This document shows positions 25,380 through 34,405 of a stretch of 45,158 nt of DNA, piece by piece. The DNA is taken from contig MFRN01000037.1 in assembly GCA_001784585.1 (NCBI GenBank), forward strand, positions 1 through 45,158, given 5' to 3'. The notes below the pieces were generated by a model. That model made no database searches and had not been told where the DNA came from. It saw only the letters and a program-made list of their open reading frames with translations. How positions within the stretch are numbered: the first letter of the stretch is position 1; every line of letters starts with the position of its first letter. This stretch comes from Candidatus Melainabacteria bacterium RIFCSPLOWO2_02_FULL_35_15. Lineage in GTDB: Bacteria > Cyanobacteriota > Vampirovibrionia > 2-02-FULL-35-15. A program made the translations under genes and the position numbers.

Positions 25380-26903
25380 ATGGCAATTAAAACAGATGAA
25401 ATAGTAAGCATATTAAAAGAACAAATAGATCAATATCAGGGAAAACTGACTGTAAGTAATGTCGGAACTGTTATTTCTGTAGGAGACGGCATTGCCAGGA
25501 TTCACGGACTTGAGATGGCTATGTCCAGTGAGCTTTTAGAATTTGATGATAAAGATAAAACATTAGGAATGGTTTTAAATCTTGAAGAAGACAGTGTCGG
25601 TGTGGTTTTATTTGGAGCTGCAAAAGAAGTCAGGGAAGGAACACAGGTAAAAACACTTGGAAGGATTGCATCTGTTCCTGTAGGTGATGCATTGATTGGG
25701 CGTGTTATAAGCCCTATTGGAAAACCACTTGACGGGAAAGGTGAAATTAAATCTAACAAATTCAGACCGGTTGAAAAAGTTGCTCCCGGAATTATAAAAA
25801 GACGTTCAGTCTGTGAACCGCTTCAGACTGGAATTGCTGCTATTGACTCCATGATTCCAATAGGACGCGGTCAAAGAGAATTAATCATCGGCGATCGCCA
25901 AACCGGAAAAACTGCGATTGCAATTGATACCATTATTAATCAAAAAAATCAGACAAATAGACCCATCTGTATTTATGTAGCTATTGGTCAGAGACAGGGA
26001 ACAGTGGCACAGATTAAAAAAGTTCTGGAAGATGCCGGTGCCATGGAATACACAGTTATTGTAACTGCTGCTTCCACTGACCCGCCTGCACTTCAGTTTA
26101 TAGCGCCGTTTGCAGGAGCTTCTATCGGTGAAGAGTTTATGGAAGCCGGCAAGCACGTTTTAATTATTTATGATGATCTTACAAAACATTCATGGGCATA
26201 TCGTGCAATGAGTCTTCTTTTAAAGAGACCTCCCGGGCGTGAAGCATATCCCGGAGATGTTTTTTACTTACACAGCAGACTTCTGGAACGTGCAGCAAAG
26301 CTAAGTGATAAACTAGGCGGCGGTTCAATGACAGCTCTTCCAATCATTGAAACACAGGCAGGAGATGTTTCTGCATACATCCCTACAAACGTTATCTCTA
26401 TTACTGACGGACAGATATTTTTAGAAACAGATTTATTTAATGCCGGTACAAGACCTGCAATTAATGCTGGTATTTCTGTAAGCCGTGTCGGCGGTGCAGC
26501 ACAGACAAAAGCCATGAAAATGGTAGCAGGAAAACTGAGACTGGATCTGGCACAATTCAGGGAAATAGAAGCATTTGCACAGTTTGCATCTGATTTAGAT
26601 CCTGCTACACAGCAGCAGATCAAACGTGGCCAAAAACTTACAGAAGTATTAAAACAGCCTCAGTATTCACCTCTTTCAGTGGCTCAGCAGGTTTCAGTAC
26701 TCTATGCAGCAAATGAAGGTGTACTGGATAATGTAGACACAAAAGAAATTCAGGGATTTAAAACTGACTGGTTTAAATACTTTTCAGCAAATTCCAAAAA
26801 ATTAGAAGACAAATTAAACACTGGTACAGCTCTTGATGATAATGAGAAAAAAGAATTAAGAGCAACACTGGAAAAGTTCAGAGATAGTTTGTTTACTGCT
26901 TAA
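25380..26903 (+). CDS. atpA: ATP synthase F1 subunit alpha
   Basis: The 507-aa protein is the regulatory nucleotide-binding subunit. The P-loop is GDRQTGKT at about 171-178, and the conserved Arg lies in [12 protein letters not shown]. The N-terminal beta barrel and C-terminal helical domain are complete. The SD is a GGGGG run. In most operons atpG, atpD and atpC follow, but here an MscS-type gene follows after 4 nt and the other F1 genes are absent from the window. Confidence 0.97.
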   Translation: MAIKTDEIVSILKEQIDQYQGKLTVSNVGTVISVGDGIARIHGLEMAMSSELLEFDDKDKTLGMVLNLEEDSVGVVLFGAAKEVREGTQVKTLGRIASVPVGDALIGRVISPIGKPLDGKGEIKSNKFRPVEKVAPGIIKRRSVCEPLQTGIAAIDSMIPIGRGQRELIIGDRQTGKTAIAIDTIINQKNQTNRPICIYVAIGQRQGTVAQIKKVLEDAGAMEYTVIVTAASTDPPALQFIAPFAGASIGEEFMEAGKHVLIIYDDLTKHSWAYRAMSLLLKRPPGREAYPGDVFYLHSRLLERAAKLSDKLGGGSMTALPIIETQAGDVSAYIPTNVISITDGQIFLETDLFNAGTRPAINAGISVSRVGGAAQTKAMKMVAGKLRLDLAQFREIEAFAQFASDLDPATQQQIKRGQKLTEVLKQPQYSPLSVAQQVSVLYAANEGVLDNVDTKEIQGFKTDWFKYFSANSKKLEDKLNTGTALDDNEKKELRATLEKFRDSLFTA

Positions 26904-26907
26904 AGAC

Positions 26908-27426
26908 ATGTCATCTTTTATTTCATTCTCCCAAAGCTTTTTTGAAACCCTCAGTACATGGGTTCTTCCAAGTATATTTAAAGTTTTGTTCATAATAGCA
27001 GTTGCCTTTTTTGTACAGCGTTTAACTAATACTGCCACTGATAATTTTTTAAGAAAGTTAAAATTAATCAGAAGAAGTGAGACTATACGACAAATTATTT
27101 CTTCAAGCAGCCATATAGTAATTATTGCAATTGCGTTTATGATGATCCTGCATGAGCTTGGCTTTGATGTACGACCTATACTTGCAAGCGCAGGATTGCT
27201 GGGAGTAGCTTTCAGCTTAGGTGCCCAGCACCTCATGAAAGATGTAATAAACGGATTTCTTATTTTGTTTGAGGATCAGTTTGCAGTAGGTGATAAAGTA
27301 AAACTCGGTGATATTTCAGGCACTGTAGAGAAAATGAATCTTAGAACAACTACTGTAAAAGATTTAAATGGAAACACTCATATAATTCCAAATAGCGAGA
27401 TTAGACAGGTGACAGTGTTAAAATAG
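26908..27426 (+). CDS. Short MscS-family mechanosensitive channel protein
   Basis: The 172-aa protein has two or three membrane helices, the pore-lining segment with ASAGLLGVAFSLGAQHLMKDVINGF, and the beta domain (FAVGDKVKLGDISGTVEKMNLRTTTVKD). It ends at HIIPNSEIRQVTVLK, the end of the beta domain, so the C-terminal alpha/beta vestibule of classic MscS (about 286 aa) is missing. No frameshift remnant is seen in the 7 nt before gltX. It would act in turgor release, possibly with altered gating. Confidence 0.85.
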   Translation: MSSFISFSQSFFETLSTWVLPSIFKVLFIIAVAFFVQRLTNTATDNFLRKLKLIRRSETIRQIISSSSHIVIIAIAFMMILHELGFDVRPILASAGLLGVAFSLGAQHLMKDVINGFLILFEDQFAVGDKVKLGDISGTVEKMNLRTTTVKDLNGNTHIIPNSEIRQVTVLK

Positions 27427-27433
27427 TCATATT

Positions 27434-28900
27434 ATGCCAAACACAGAAATCCGCGTTCGTATAGCACCAAGCCCAACTGGCAGTTTGCATTTAGGTACTG
27501 TCAGAACTGCTCTTTATAATTATTTATTCGCAAGAAAAAATAAAGGAAAATTTATTCTTAGAATAGAGGATACTGACCAGGAAAGAAATAAAGATGAATA
27601 CACAAAAGAAATTTTAGACGGCTTTAACTGGCTAAATATAAAATTTGATGAAGGCCCTTACTATCAAAGTGAAAGAATGGATCTCTACCGTAAGCTTGCA
27701 CAAAAATTAACGAATGAAGGAAAAGCATATCATTGCTTTTGTACACAGGAAGAGCTGGATGAACTTAGAAAGATTCAAAGAGCAGCCAAAGTCCCTGAAA
27801 GATATGACAACAGACACAGAAATCTAACAGAAGAGCAAAAGAGAAAATTTATTTCTGAAAACAAAAAGCCAGTAATTAGATTTAAACTTCCTGATCACCT
27901 GGACATTAAATGGGATGATGAAATCAGAGGACATATCTGTGTAAACACAAACGATCTTGGTGGAGATCCAGTCATTATGCGGGCTGACGGAGTACCGCTT
28001 TATAACTTTGCTGTAGTAGTAGATGATGGAGATATGAAAATAAGCCATGTAATCCGCGGAGATGATCACTTACATAACACAGCAAAACAAATACCAATCT
28101 TTGAAGCTTTAGGTTATTCGGTCCCGACTTTTGCACATGCCCCGCTTATTTTTACACATGACAGAGAAAAACTCAGTAAAAGAAAACACGGTGACATTGC
28201 AAATATAGATAAGTACCAAAAAGAAGGCTATTTACCAGAAGCACTGGCAAATTATCTGGTTCATATGAGCTGGACACAGCCTGATAATCCGGAAGCTGAG
28301 ATATTTAAGCTGGATAAGGTTATAGAAAAGTTTGACCTTGGCAGGATAAGTAAAAGTTCTGCTGTTTATGATCTACCGAAACTTCACTGGTTTAATAATC
28401 ACTACATAAAAGAAAAATCTGTTGAGGAGATTTACAACCTTGCGAAACCGTTTCTTGTAGGGGCGTTTCATGAAACGCCCCTACAGTCTATGTACCCAAA
28501 AGAACAGCTTTTACAGATGATTGATTCAGTAAGGGCCGGAGTAAATAAGCTTGATGAAATATCGGGTTTAATCAGGTTTTTCTTTGACGACAAGTTTAAT
28601 TTAAATGAAGGTGAAAACCAAAAAGCACTAAGCAGTGAAAATGCAAAAAAAATCTTAGACAAAATTTTAAAATCAACAGATTCTTTTAACTTTAAAGATT
28701 CACATGAATGTAAAAAGAAAATTGATGATATTGGTAAAGAGTTAGGCTTAAAGGGAAAAGATTTATACTGGCCTGTTCGTATAGCACTATCTGGCTCAAA
28801 CAAAGGCCCTGACCTGGGTTTAATAATTTCATTGCTTGGAAAAGATAAGATAAAAGTTAGGATTGAAAAAGCATTACTTTCAGTCATATCACCCTATTAA
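27434..28900 (+). CDS. gltX: Glutamyl-tRNA synthetase
   Basis: The 488-aa protein is a class I aminoacyl-tRNA synthetase that charges tRNA-Glu (and perhaps tRNA-Gln). The HIGH-type motif is [10 protein letters not shown] (about 12-21), the KMSKS-type motif is KLSKRKHG near 246, and [10 protein letters not shown] is conserved. In the C-terminal anticodon-binding part, residues 342-351 ([10 protein letters not shown]) are encoded by a perfect palindrome matching the REP-like family, so this surface loop is element-derived. The 3' end overlaps the convergent hisI by 17 bp. Confidence 0.95.
   Translation: MPNTEIRVRIAPSPTGSLHLGTVRTALYNYLFARKNKGKFILRIEDTDQERNKDEYTKEILDGFNWLNIKFDEGPYYQSERMDLYRKLAQKLTNEGKAYHCFCTQEELDELRKIQRAAKVPERYDNRHRNLTEEQKRKFISENKKPVIRFKLPDHLDIKWDDEIRGHICVNTNDLGGDPVIMRADGVPLYNFAVVVDDGDMKISHVIRGDDHLHNTAKQIPIFEALGYSVPTFAHAPLIFTHDREKLSKRKHGDIANIDKYQKEGYLPEALANYLVHMSWTQPDNPEAEIFKLDKVIEKFDLGRISKSSAVYDLPKLHWFNNHYIKEKSVEEIYNLAKPFLVGAFHETPLQSMYPKEQLLQMIDSVRAGVNKLDEISGLIRFFFDDKFNLNEGENQKALSSENAKKILDKILKSTDSFNFKDSHECKKKIDDIGKELGLKGKDLYWPVRIALSGSNKGPDLGLIISLLGKDKIKVRIEKALLSVISPY
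28456..28485. repeat. REP-like perfect palindrome inside gltX
   Basis: A perfect 30-bp palindrome (28-bp core 28457-28484) with arms GTAGGGGCG and CGCCCCTAC around TTTCATGAAA. It keeps the gltX frame and is much more GC-rich than the gene around it. Confidence 0.85.
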
Positions 28901-29231
28901 AAAAACAGCTTTTCTTTCCTGTATGACATGCTACTGTACCAATCTGTTCTACTTTTACCAAAATCGTGTCATTATCACAGTCATAATAAAGCTCTTTTAC
29001 TTTCTGCACATTACCGGATTTATGTCCTTTATGCCAAAGCTCATTTCGTGAGCGGGAATAAAAATATGTTTCTTGTTTTTCTAATGTAAGAGTTATAGAT
29101 TCTTTATTCATAAATGCAACCATGAGAACTTCATTGTCTTTATAGTCCTGAATAACGGCAGGAACAAGACCGATATTGTTCCATTTGATTTTTGAAAAGT
29201 CTACTTTATTTATTATTTCTTGATAATTCAT
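28884..29231 (-). CDS. hisI: Phosphoribosyl-AMP cyclohydrolase
   Basis: The 115-aa protein catalyses the third step of histidine synthesis. [28 protein letters not shown] and the metal-binding [22 protein letters not shown] are all characteristic. The HisE pyrophosphatase domain is absent, so the protein is monofunctional. It is a single gene with no other his genes beside it. Its stop lies inside the 3' end of convergent gltX. Confidence 0.95.
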   Translation of the reverse strand: MNYQEIINKVDFSKIKWNNIGLVPAVIQDYKDNEVLMVAFMNKESITLTLEKQETYFYSRSRNELWHKGHKSGNVQKVKELYYDCDNDTILVKVEQIGTVACHTGKKSCFFNRVI

Positions 29232-29326
29232 TGATAATATTTAACCATTTCTTAGTTGACATAGCGGGCATTAATTTGCGATGATTAATTTATAAGGATT
29301 AACCAACAGGTGCAAAAAAGGACACT

Positions 29327-30358
29327 TCAGGAAGCAGCGATAGCTAACGCTGTTTTTTGCCTTTTCTGGATTTCCAGATAGTTATCTTTTGCTGCTCCAA
29401 AATGTGGCATTATACAAGCTGAAGTTAAAGCTCCTCTTGTACCCAGATCATACAACCACAGTCCGCTTTTCATATATCCCAGAATTGGTCCGTTTACATT
29501 TGCTGCCATTGTAGTTTCATCACCTAAGACAAATTGATGAGTCGAGATTTTTCCTTCAAATGTTCTGCCTGTGATTTTTACATTTGTGGAAATTGGTTTT
29601 TTAGGATTCTTTGTATCTACAATTCCACCGGTAGTTACTCTGTCCCTGGAACAGACATTTGCAAGCTCAAGCATAATATCATCTGCATGTTCCATGTGAT
29701 GAAGCTCTAAAATACCGTTTCTTTTTTCCAGCTCTTTCATTACTTCTTTATCAGTCATCTTTGAAACTATTTCAGGATTAAACCCGGGAAGATGAGCAAT
29801 GTCTTCGCGGATAGTGGCTTTGTACATTTCCCAGTTAGCTATACCTACACCAAATGTAATAGTCACATCCAAAACTTCTACAAATGACTGTGCAGCCAGT
29901 GCTGCTGCTGCTGTCAGTAATCCGGGAGTTGCTCCGCAGCCAGTGAGATATAAAATATCAGCCCTCTTAAGATCAGAATCAAGTCTTTTAATCATTTCAA
30001 CTGCTTTTGTTCTTTTTAATGCATCCACAATTACACCTTTATATCTAATTGAAATTATTTCCTGCGCAATATTTGGAATGAACTCATTGGGCAAATTTGG
30101 AAGTGCTATAAAAATCGCATCAATTTTATCTTTGTAATTTGAAATCAAATCTTTTATGGAGTTAGTTGATTTTACTGAACCGTGAACTTTTTCAACTGAG
30201 TTTGCATCTTTTACGATTAGTCCGGAAATACCTTTTTCATCAAAGAAATATGCATTACGATCACAAATGCCGACAAGTTTAAAATCTTTTTTCTGCTCAA
30301 TTAGCAAAGCCATATTCTGACCTAATCCACCGCATCCAAGAATTGCAATATTTACCAT
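29327..30358 (-). CDS. NAD(P)-binding oxidoreductase, saccharopine dehydrogenase-like
   Basis: The 343-aa protein starts with a Rossmann motif (NIAILGCGGLGQNMALLI) and has ALPNLPNEF and a long domain with TGCGATPGLLTAAAALAAQSF. Such saccharopine-dehydrogenase-like proteins are found in Cyanobacteria and relatives, and their substrate is not known to me. SD AAGGAG is just before the ATG. It is transcribed alone, divergent from the ferredoxin reductase gene. Confidence 0.7.
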   Translation of the reverse strand: MVNIAILGCGGLGQNMALLIEQKKDFKLVGICDRNAYFFDEKGISGLIVKDANSVEKVHGSVKSTNSIKDLISNYKDKIDAIFIALPNLPNEFIPNIAQEIISIRYKGVIVDALKRTKAVEMIKRLDSDLKRADILYLTGCGATPGLLTAAAALAAQSFVEVLDVTITFGVGIANWEMYKATIREDIAHLPGFNPEIVSKMTDKEVMKELEKRNGILELHHMEHADDIMLELANVCSRDRVTTGGIVDTKNPKKPISTNVKITGRTFEGKISTHQFVLGDETTMAANVNGPILGYMKSGLWLYDLGTRGALTSACIMPHFGAAKDNYLEIQKRQKTALAIAAS

Positions 30359-30467
30359 TTCATTTTTTCTCCTTGTCAGAATTTGTAAATTCTACTTCTT
30401 ACCAAAACAATATTTTATTATAACGTGTTTCAAATTTGACGTTTTTGTTGTATAAATATAAGGAAAT

Positions 30468-31532
30468 ATGAACAAGACATACGATGTAATAATAATTGGT
30501 GGCGGGCCGGCAGGTTTAATGACTGCATTTTACTGCGGTACAGGCGGAATGAAGCCAATGATTTTAGAAGCTCTTGATTTTTTAGGAGGACAATCTGCTG
30601 CTCTTTATCCTGAAAAACCTGTTTATGATGTTCCGGGAATATTAGAATGCACTGGTCAAGAGCTTTCTGACAGCTTAACTGAACAGGTTATGCAGATCGA
30701 ACCTGATGTTGAGTTTAATCAAAGTGTAGATGAAATAAAACAGGTAAATGGGATTTGGAATTTAATCTGCAAATCAGGAAAAGTTTATCAGACAAAAGCT
30801 GTAGTAGTAGCGACCGGAAAAGGTGCATTTTCACCAATAAAACTTGGTGCCCCCGGTGAAGACGAATATTATGGGAAAGGCCTTTCTTATACAGTTAAAC
30901 ACATTGGAGATTTTAAAGGGCAGGATATTTTAATAGTCGGTGGCGGTGACAGTGCAATGGACTGGACATGTACCCTTAAAGACGTAGCAAAGAGTGTTAC
31001 TCTGATTCACAGAAGAGATGGATTTAAAGCACATATAGGTGCGGTAAATCAGATAAAAGCAATGGCAGATGCCGGTGAAATTAATATGTTTATTCCGTAT
31101 GAAATTAGAAAGATTGAAGGTCAGGGAAAAGTAGAAAAAGTAACTGTTTTTAATAACCAGACCAATGAAGAAAAATCTATGCCAATTCAGAGCATAATTA
31201 TCTGTGCCGGATTTAAACCTACCTCGGATGCCCTTAAAAAGTGGGGTTTAGACTTAAACGAAAAAGGATTTATTAAAACACACGAGATGTGCAGAACTAA
31301 TCTGCCAGGTATTTTTGCAGTAGGTGATGCTACTGAATATCCGGGGAAAAGACATTTAATAGTAATGGAATTCGGTGAAGCAGCCAGTGCTGCAGGTGCT
31401 GTCTCCACCCATATTTACGGCAAAGGTAAAGGTGGTGCAGAATGGTGGGCAGGTCCTAAGAAGAAGAAAACTGGTAACACTGAAATAGATAAAGACAATG
31501 ATACGAATAAACAGTCTGTGGGTGTTAAGTAG
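30468..31532 (+). CDS. Ferredoxin-NADP reductase, thioredoxin-reductase-like
   Basis: The 354-aa flavoprotein has the FAD motif IIGGGPAGLMTAFYCG at about 10-25, the NADPH motif ILIVGGGDSAMDW near 166-178 and the C-terminal FAVGDATEYPGK. The redox CxxC of thioredoxin reductase is absent, which fits the YumC/TrxR-like FNR type that shuttles electrons between ferredoxin and NADPH. The end is a Lys/Asn-rich hydrophilic tail after WWAGP. Confidence 0.88.
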   Translation: MNKTYDVIIIGGGPAGLMTAFYCGTGGMKPMILEALDFLGGQSAALYPEKPVYDVPGILECTGQELSDSLTEQVMQIEPDVEFNQSVDEIKQVNGIWNLICKSGKVYQTKAVVVATGKGAFSPIKLGAPGEDEYYGKGLSYTVKHIGDFKGQDILIVGGGDSAMDWTCTLKDVAKSVTLIHRRDGFKAHIGAVNQIKAMADAGEINMFIPYEIRKIEGQGKVEKVTVFNNQTNEEKSMPIQSIIICAGFKPTSDALKKWGLDLNEKGFIKTHEMCRTNLPGIFAVGDATEYPGKRHLIVMEFGEAASAAGAVSTHIYGKGKGGAEWWAGPKKKKTGNTEIDKDNDTNKQSVGVK

Positions 31533-31537
31533 TTTTA

Positions 31538-31636
31538 TTACTGCCCTCTTGAAAGTTTGGACATTTCTTTATAATATTCAATCATTTCTGGTGTAATAGA
31601 AGATGGTCTCTTTTCAATAGCTTGAGTAATAACGTA
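31538..31636 (-). pseudogene. Possible C-terminal gene fragment
   Basis: An open stretch of 33 codons on the minus strand encodes AIEKRPSSITPEMIEYYKEM and ends in a proper stop. It is cut off upstream by an in-frame TGA and has no good start. The sequence looks protein-like and may be the tail of a decayed gene; it could also be chance. Confidence 0.25.
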
Positions 31637-31646
31637 TCAAAAAGAA

Positions 31647-32414
31647 TTAGTGTATCCTCACAATATCAGCCCCGTTTTTAACAGCTAACTCAATTATTTC
31701 TTTTGATTTTTTTTCAATATTTTCTCCAGGAAACAAATTTTTAATAAAAGACTTTCTGGACGGTCCGACCAAAACAGGAAATCCAAGCAACTTAAACTCT
31801 TTCAAATTTTCAATTAATAATAAATTTTCTTCAGCTGTTTTCCCAAAGCCCAAACCAGGATCAATAATTATATTTTCTTTTTTAATGCCATTTGTTATAG
31901 CCTGATCTGTTTGTCTTTTAAGCCAAGTATAGATTTCAGGAATAATCTGACATGAAGCAGTATCCGGCTTTGTAGCCGGTATTCCTCTATTATGCATAAT
32001 TACAACTGGACAATTTGCCTTTGCTGCTACATGAATCATATCAGGATCCATTGTTAAACCTGAAACATCATTAATCATTTTTGCACCGGCATTAAGAGCC
32101 AGCTGTGCAACATTTGCTTTATAAGTATCAATTGAAATAAAAATATCCTGGAATATTTTTTTCATTTCATAAATTACAGGAATCACTCTTTTTAACTCTT
32201 CTTCTTCTGAAATCAGCTTGGCACCTGGTTTTGTAGATTCTCCGCCAACATCTATAATATCTGTTCCATTTTTTATCAGATGCTCCACATGCTTAATAGC
32301 ATTTTCAATTTGAAAAAATTTCCCGCCATCTGAAAAAGAATCAGGAGTAATGTTTAAGATGCTCATAGTTATGGGCTTTTTAAATTTAAGTAAACTTGAT
32401 ATCCCGGTTTTCAC
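31647..32414 (-). CDS. folP: Dihydropteroate synthase
   Basis: The 255-aa protein condenses DHPP with p-aminobenzoate in folate synthesis. Signatures are SILNITPDSFSDGG, DIIDVGGESTKPGA, AKMINDVSG, DPGLGFGKTAEENL and GPSRKSFI. The start is a GTG at 32414, giving the usual short N-terminal segment before LNITPDSF. It lies 27 nt downstream of etfA on the same strand and is probably co-transcribed. Confidence 0.95.
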   Translation of the reverse strand: MKTGISSLLKFKKPITMSILNITPDSFSDGGKFFQIENAIKHVEHLIKNGTDIIDVGGESTKPGAKLISEEEELKRVIPVIYEMKKIFQDIFISIDTYKANVAQLALNAGAKMINDVSGLTMDPDMIHVAAKANCPVVIMHNRGIPATKPDTASCQIIPEIYTWLKRQTDQAITNGIKKENIIIDPGLGFGKTAEENLLLIENLKEFKLLGFPVLVGPSRKSFIKNLFPGENIEKKSKEIIELAVKNGADIVRIH

Positions 32415-32441
32415 TTTAATTCAGATGCAGTGCTTTGAATA

Positions 32442-33458
32442 TTATGATTTAGCAGCTGTGCACTCTTTTCCAAGCAGTTTACAAAGCTCTTCTTTTAATA
32501 CCGGCACCACTTTAAACAAATCATCTACTATTCCATAATCACATTTTTTAAAAATCGGGGCATTTGGATCTTTATTTATGGCTACGATAACCTTTGAACT
32601 TCCCATTCCTGCAAAGTGTTGTATTGCACCGGAAATACCACATGCTATGTAAAGCTGCGGTGAAACGGTTTTCCCTGTTTGTCCTACCTGCATGCTGTGC
32701 GGTGCATAGCCAGAGTCTACTGCAGCACGGGATGCTCCTACTGCAGCACCAAGTACTTCAGCAGTCTCAAATAAAATTTTGTAATGATCCCGGTTTCCCA
32801 TGGCACGGCCGCCGGAAATAATAATACCTGCTTCTGTAAGTGGAACTTCTTTTGATTTTGATTTAATAACTTCTTTAATTTTTTGCTTAACTGAACTTTG
32901 ATCAATATTTGGTTTTTCAGTTATTACTTCTGTAGATTTTGGTGAAACATCTTTTGGCATAAGACTATTTGGTCTGAATGTTGCTAATTTTGGCTTACGC
33001 TTATCATCAAATTTCACTTTAACAATGACTTTATTTGAGTACATTGTCTTAGAGACTGTTAGTATTGAGCCATCCAAATGTATCTCAGTGCAATCCATTA
33101 TGAGATCGCCATTTGTATGAAATGATGCAGCCGGAAAGAGATCCATGCCGACTAATGAATTAACCCCAAAAATAAAATCAGGATTTTGCTCTTTTATAAT
33201 TTTTATAAACAGCTTTGTATAAATTTCAGAATTGTAATTTGCCAATAAGGCATTATCTACTAAAATAGCTTTATCTACGCCACAGTGACTAAACTGTTCT
33301 TTTGCTTTTGCAGCATTCAAATCACTGCCTATTAATACTGAAATTAAATTACCACCGATTTGATTTGCCAGATTACGTGCAGTCTTTAAAATCTGAATAG
33401 AAGGCTTCGTTAAATCTTTGTCTTCATGTATCTCTGCTAAAACCAAAATATCTGGCAT
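32442..33458 (-). CDS. etfA: Electron transfer flavoprotein subunit alpha
   Basis: The ATG at 33458 gives 338 aa beginning MPDILVLAEI, the normal EtfA start; the longer frame to 33500 would run through the divergent promoter. The C-terminal FAD domain has ISGGRAMG and PQLYIACGISGAIQHFAGM with the conserved IVAINKDPNAPIF. It forms the ETF heterodimer with EtfB, which is encoded divergently rather than in the usual etfBA operon. Confidence 0.94.
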   Translation of the reverse strand: MPDILVLAEIHEDKDLTKPSIQILKTARNLANQIGGNLISVLIGSDLNAAKAKEQFSHCGVDKAILVDNALLANYNSEIYTKLFIKIIKEQNPDFIFGVNSLVGMDLFPAASFHTNGDLIMDCTEIHLDGSILTVSKTMYSNKVIVKVKFDDKRKPKLATFRPNSLMPKDVSPKSTEVITEKPNIDQSSVKQKIKEVIKSKSKEVPLTEAGIIISGGRAMGNRDHYKILFETAEVLGAAVGASRAAVDSGYAPHSMQVGQTGKTVSPQLYIACGISGAIQHFAGMGSSKVIVAINKDPNAPIFKKCDYGIVDDLFKVVPVLKEELCKLLGKECTAAKS

Positions 33459-33484
33459 AAGTATAATCATTATATAATAAAGAA
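33459..33484. promoter_or_regulatory. Compact divergent promoter between etfA and the etfB unit
   Basis: Only 26 bp separate the etfA ATG (33458) from the small-ORF ATG (33485). TATAAT at 33473-33478 on the plus strand is 6 nt from the small ORF. On the minus strand TATAAT or TATACT boxes lie within the same segment. Both transcripts would be leaderless or nearly so and would compete for polymerase. Confidence 0.5.
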
Positions 33485-33604
33485 ATGACAAATGTGACAA
33501 ATCTACAAACAGGAATTATTGTAACGGCTGGTGTAATATTTTTTAATCTAATAATTTTTGCTTTAATCCCGTTAGGTCTAAAGAAAATGATTAGGAAAAA
33601 ATAA
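33485..33604 (+). CDS. Small membrane protein, 39 aa, upstream of etfB
   Basis: MTNVTNLQTGIIVTAGVIFF begins a single hydrophobic helix (about residues 9-31) followed by a basic KKMIRKK tail, a typical one-span topology. It starts 6 nt after a TATAAT box and stops 3 nt before the etfB ATG, so it occupies the whole leader of etfB. It may be a small membrane partner or a translation-coupling leader peptide. Its reality rests on position and composition only. Confidence 0.45.
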   Translation: MTNVTNLQTGIIVTAGVIFFNLIIFALIPLGLKKMIRKK

Positions 33605-33607
33605 ATT

Positions 33608-34396
33608 ATGAATATCATCGTTATTATAAGGCAGACCCCGGACACTGAAACTAAAATTAAGTTAGATTCAGAAGGTAAGAAAATTGATACTACCGGGATT
33701 ACCTGGATAATTAATCCTTACGATGAGTTTGCAGTTGAAAAAGCGCTAAAAATAAAAGAAAAAGTAAATGCTGGTGAAGCAGAGATACACTGCAGTGTGT
33801 CTCTACTGGCATGCGGACCATCCCGAACAGAAGAAGCTATACGACAAGGTCTTGCAATGGGGGCTGACAGAGCAGTTTTTATTAAAGATGATGCCCTGGA
33901 ATATGCAGATCCGTTTACAATTTCAAAGTTAATTTCATCAGAACTAAAAACCATGTCATACGACCTGATTCTTTCAGGGAAAAAAGTAATAGATCTGGAA
34001 TCTGCCCAAATCCCGATCTTTATAGCAGAGGAGTTAGGTTTAACACATGTTAGTTTTGTAATGAAGTTTAACGAAATTGATCCGGTGAAAAAAATTATAA
34101 TCTGTGACAGAGAGGCAGAAGGAGAACATGAAATAATTGAAGTGCAATTACCTGCTTTAATTACCTGTGATCGCGGTGAGGATTTTCCACGCTATGCTTC
34201 AATAACAGGTATTATGAAAGCAAAGAAGAAAGAAATCACAGTTAAAACTCTTTCTTCGTCAGATTTTCAAAGAACAGAAATTACAGGTATGGAGTTACCA
34301 CCGAGCAGAAAAGAAGCCAAGATATTTGAAGGTGAAGTTCCTGAGAAAGTAGCAGCACTGGTTAAAGCTCTTCGTGAAGAAGCAAAAGTTATCTGA
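33608..34396 (+). CDS. etfB: Electron transfer flavoprotein subunit beta
   Basis: The 262-aa protein has INPYDEFAVEKALKIKE, the AMP-binding GLAMGADRAVF segment and the later GMELPPSRKEAKIF. It forms ETF with EtfA, carrying electrons from acyl-CoA or other dehydrogenases. Residues 58-67 (AEIHCSVSLL) are encoded by an imperfect 28-bp palindrome of the REP-like family. By comparison from memory, the loop before the ACGPSRTEEA helix is a few residues longer than usual. Confidence 0.93.
   Translation: MNIIVIIRQTPDTETKIKLDSEGKKIDTTGITWIINPYDEFAVEKALKIKEKVNAGEAEIHCSVSLLACGPSRTEEAIRQGLAMGADRAVFIKDDALEYADPFTISKLISSELKTMSYDLILSGKKVIDLESAQIPIFIAEELGLTHVSFVMKFNEIDPVKKIIICDREAEGEHEIIEVQLPALITCDRGEDFPRYASITGIMKAKKKEITVKTLSSSDFQRTEITGMELPPSRKEAKIFEGEVPEKVAALVKALREEAKVI
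33779..33806. repeat. REP-like 28-bp palindrome inside etfB
   Basis: The arms begin GCAGAGATACAC and end GTGTGTCTCTAC around a CTGCAG centre, with two mismatched pairs of 14. Length, arms and reading frame match the copies in the RAYT gene and gltX. Confidence 0.7.
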
Positions 34397-34405
34397 CTTC
34401 TTAAA

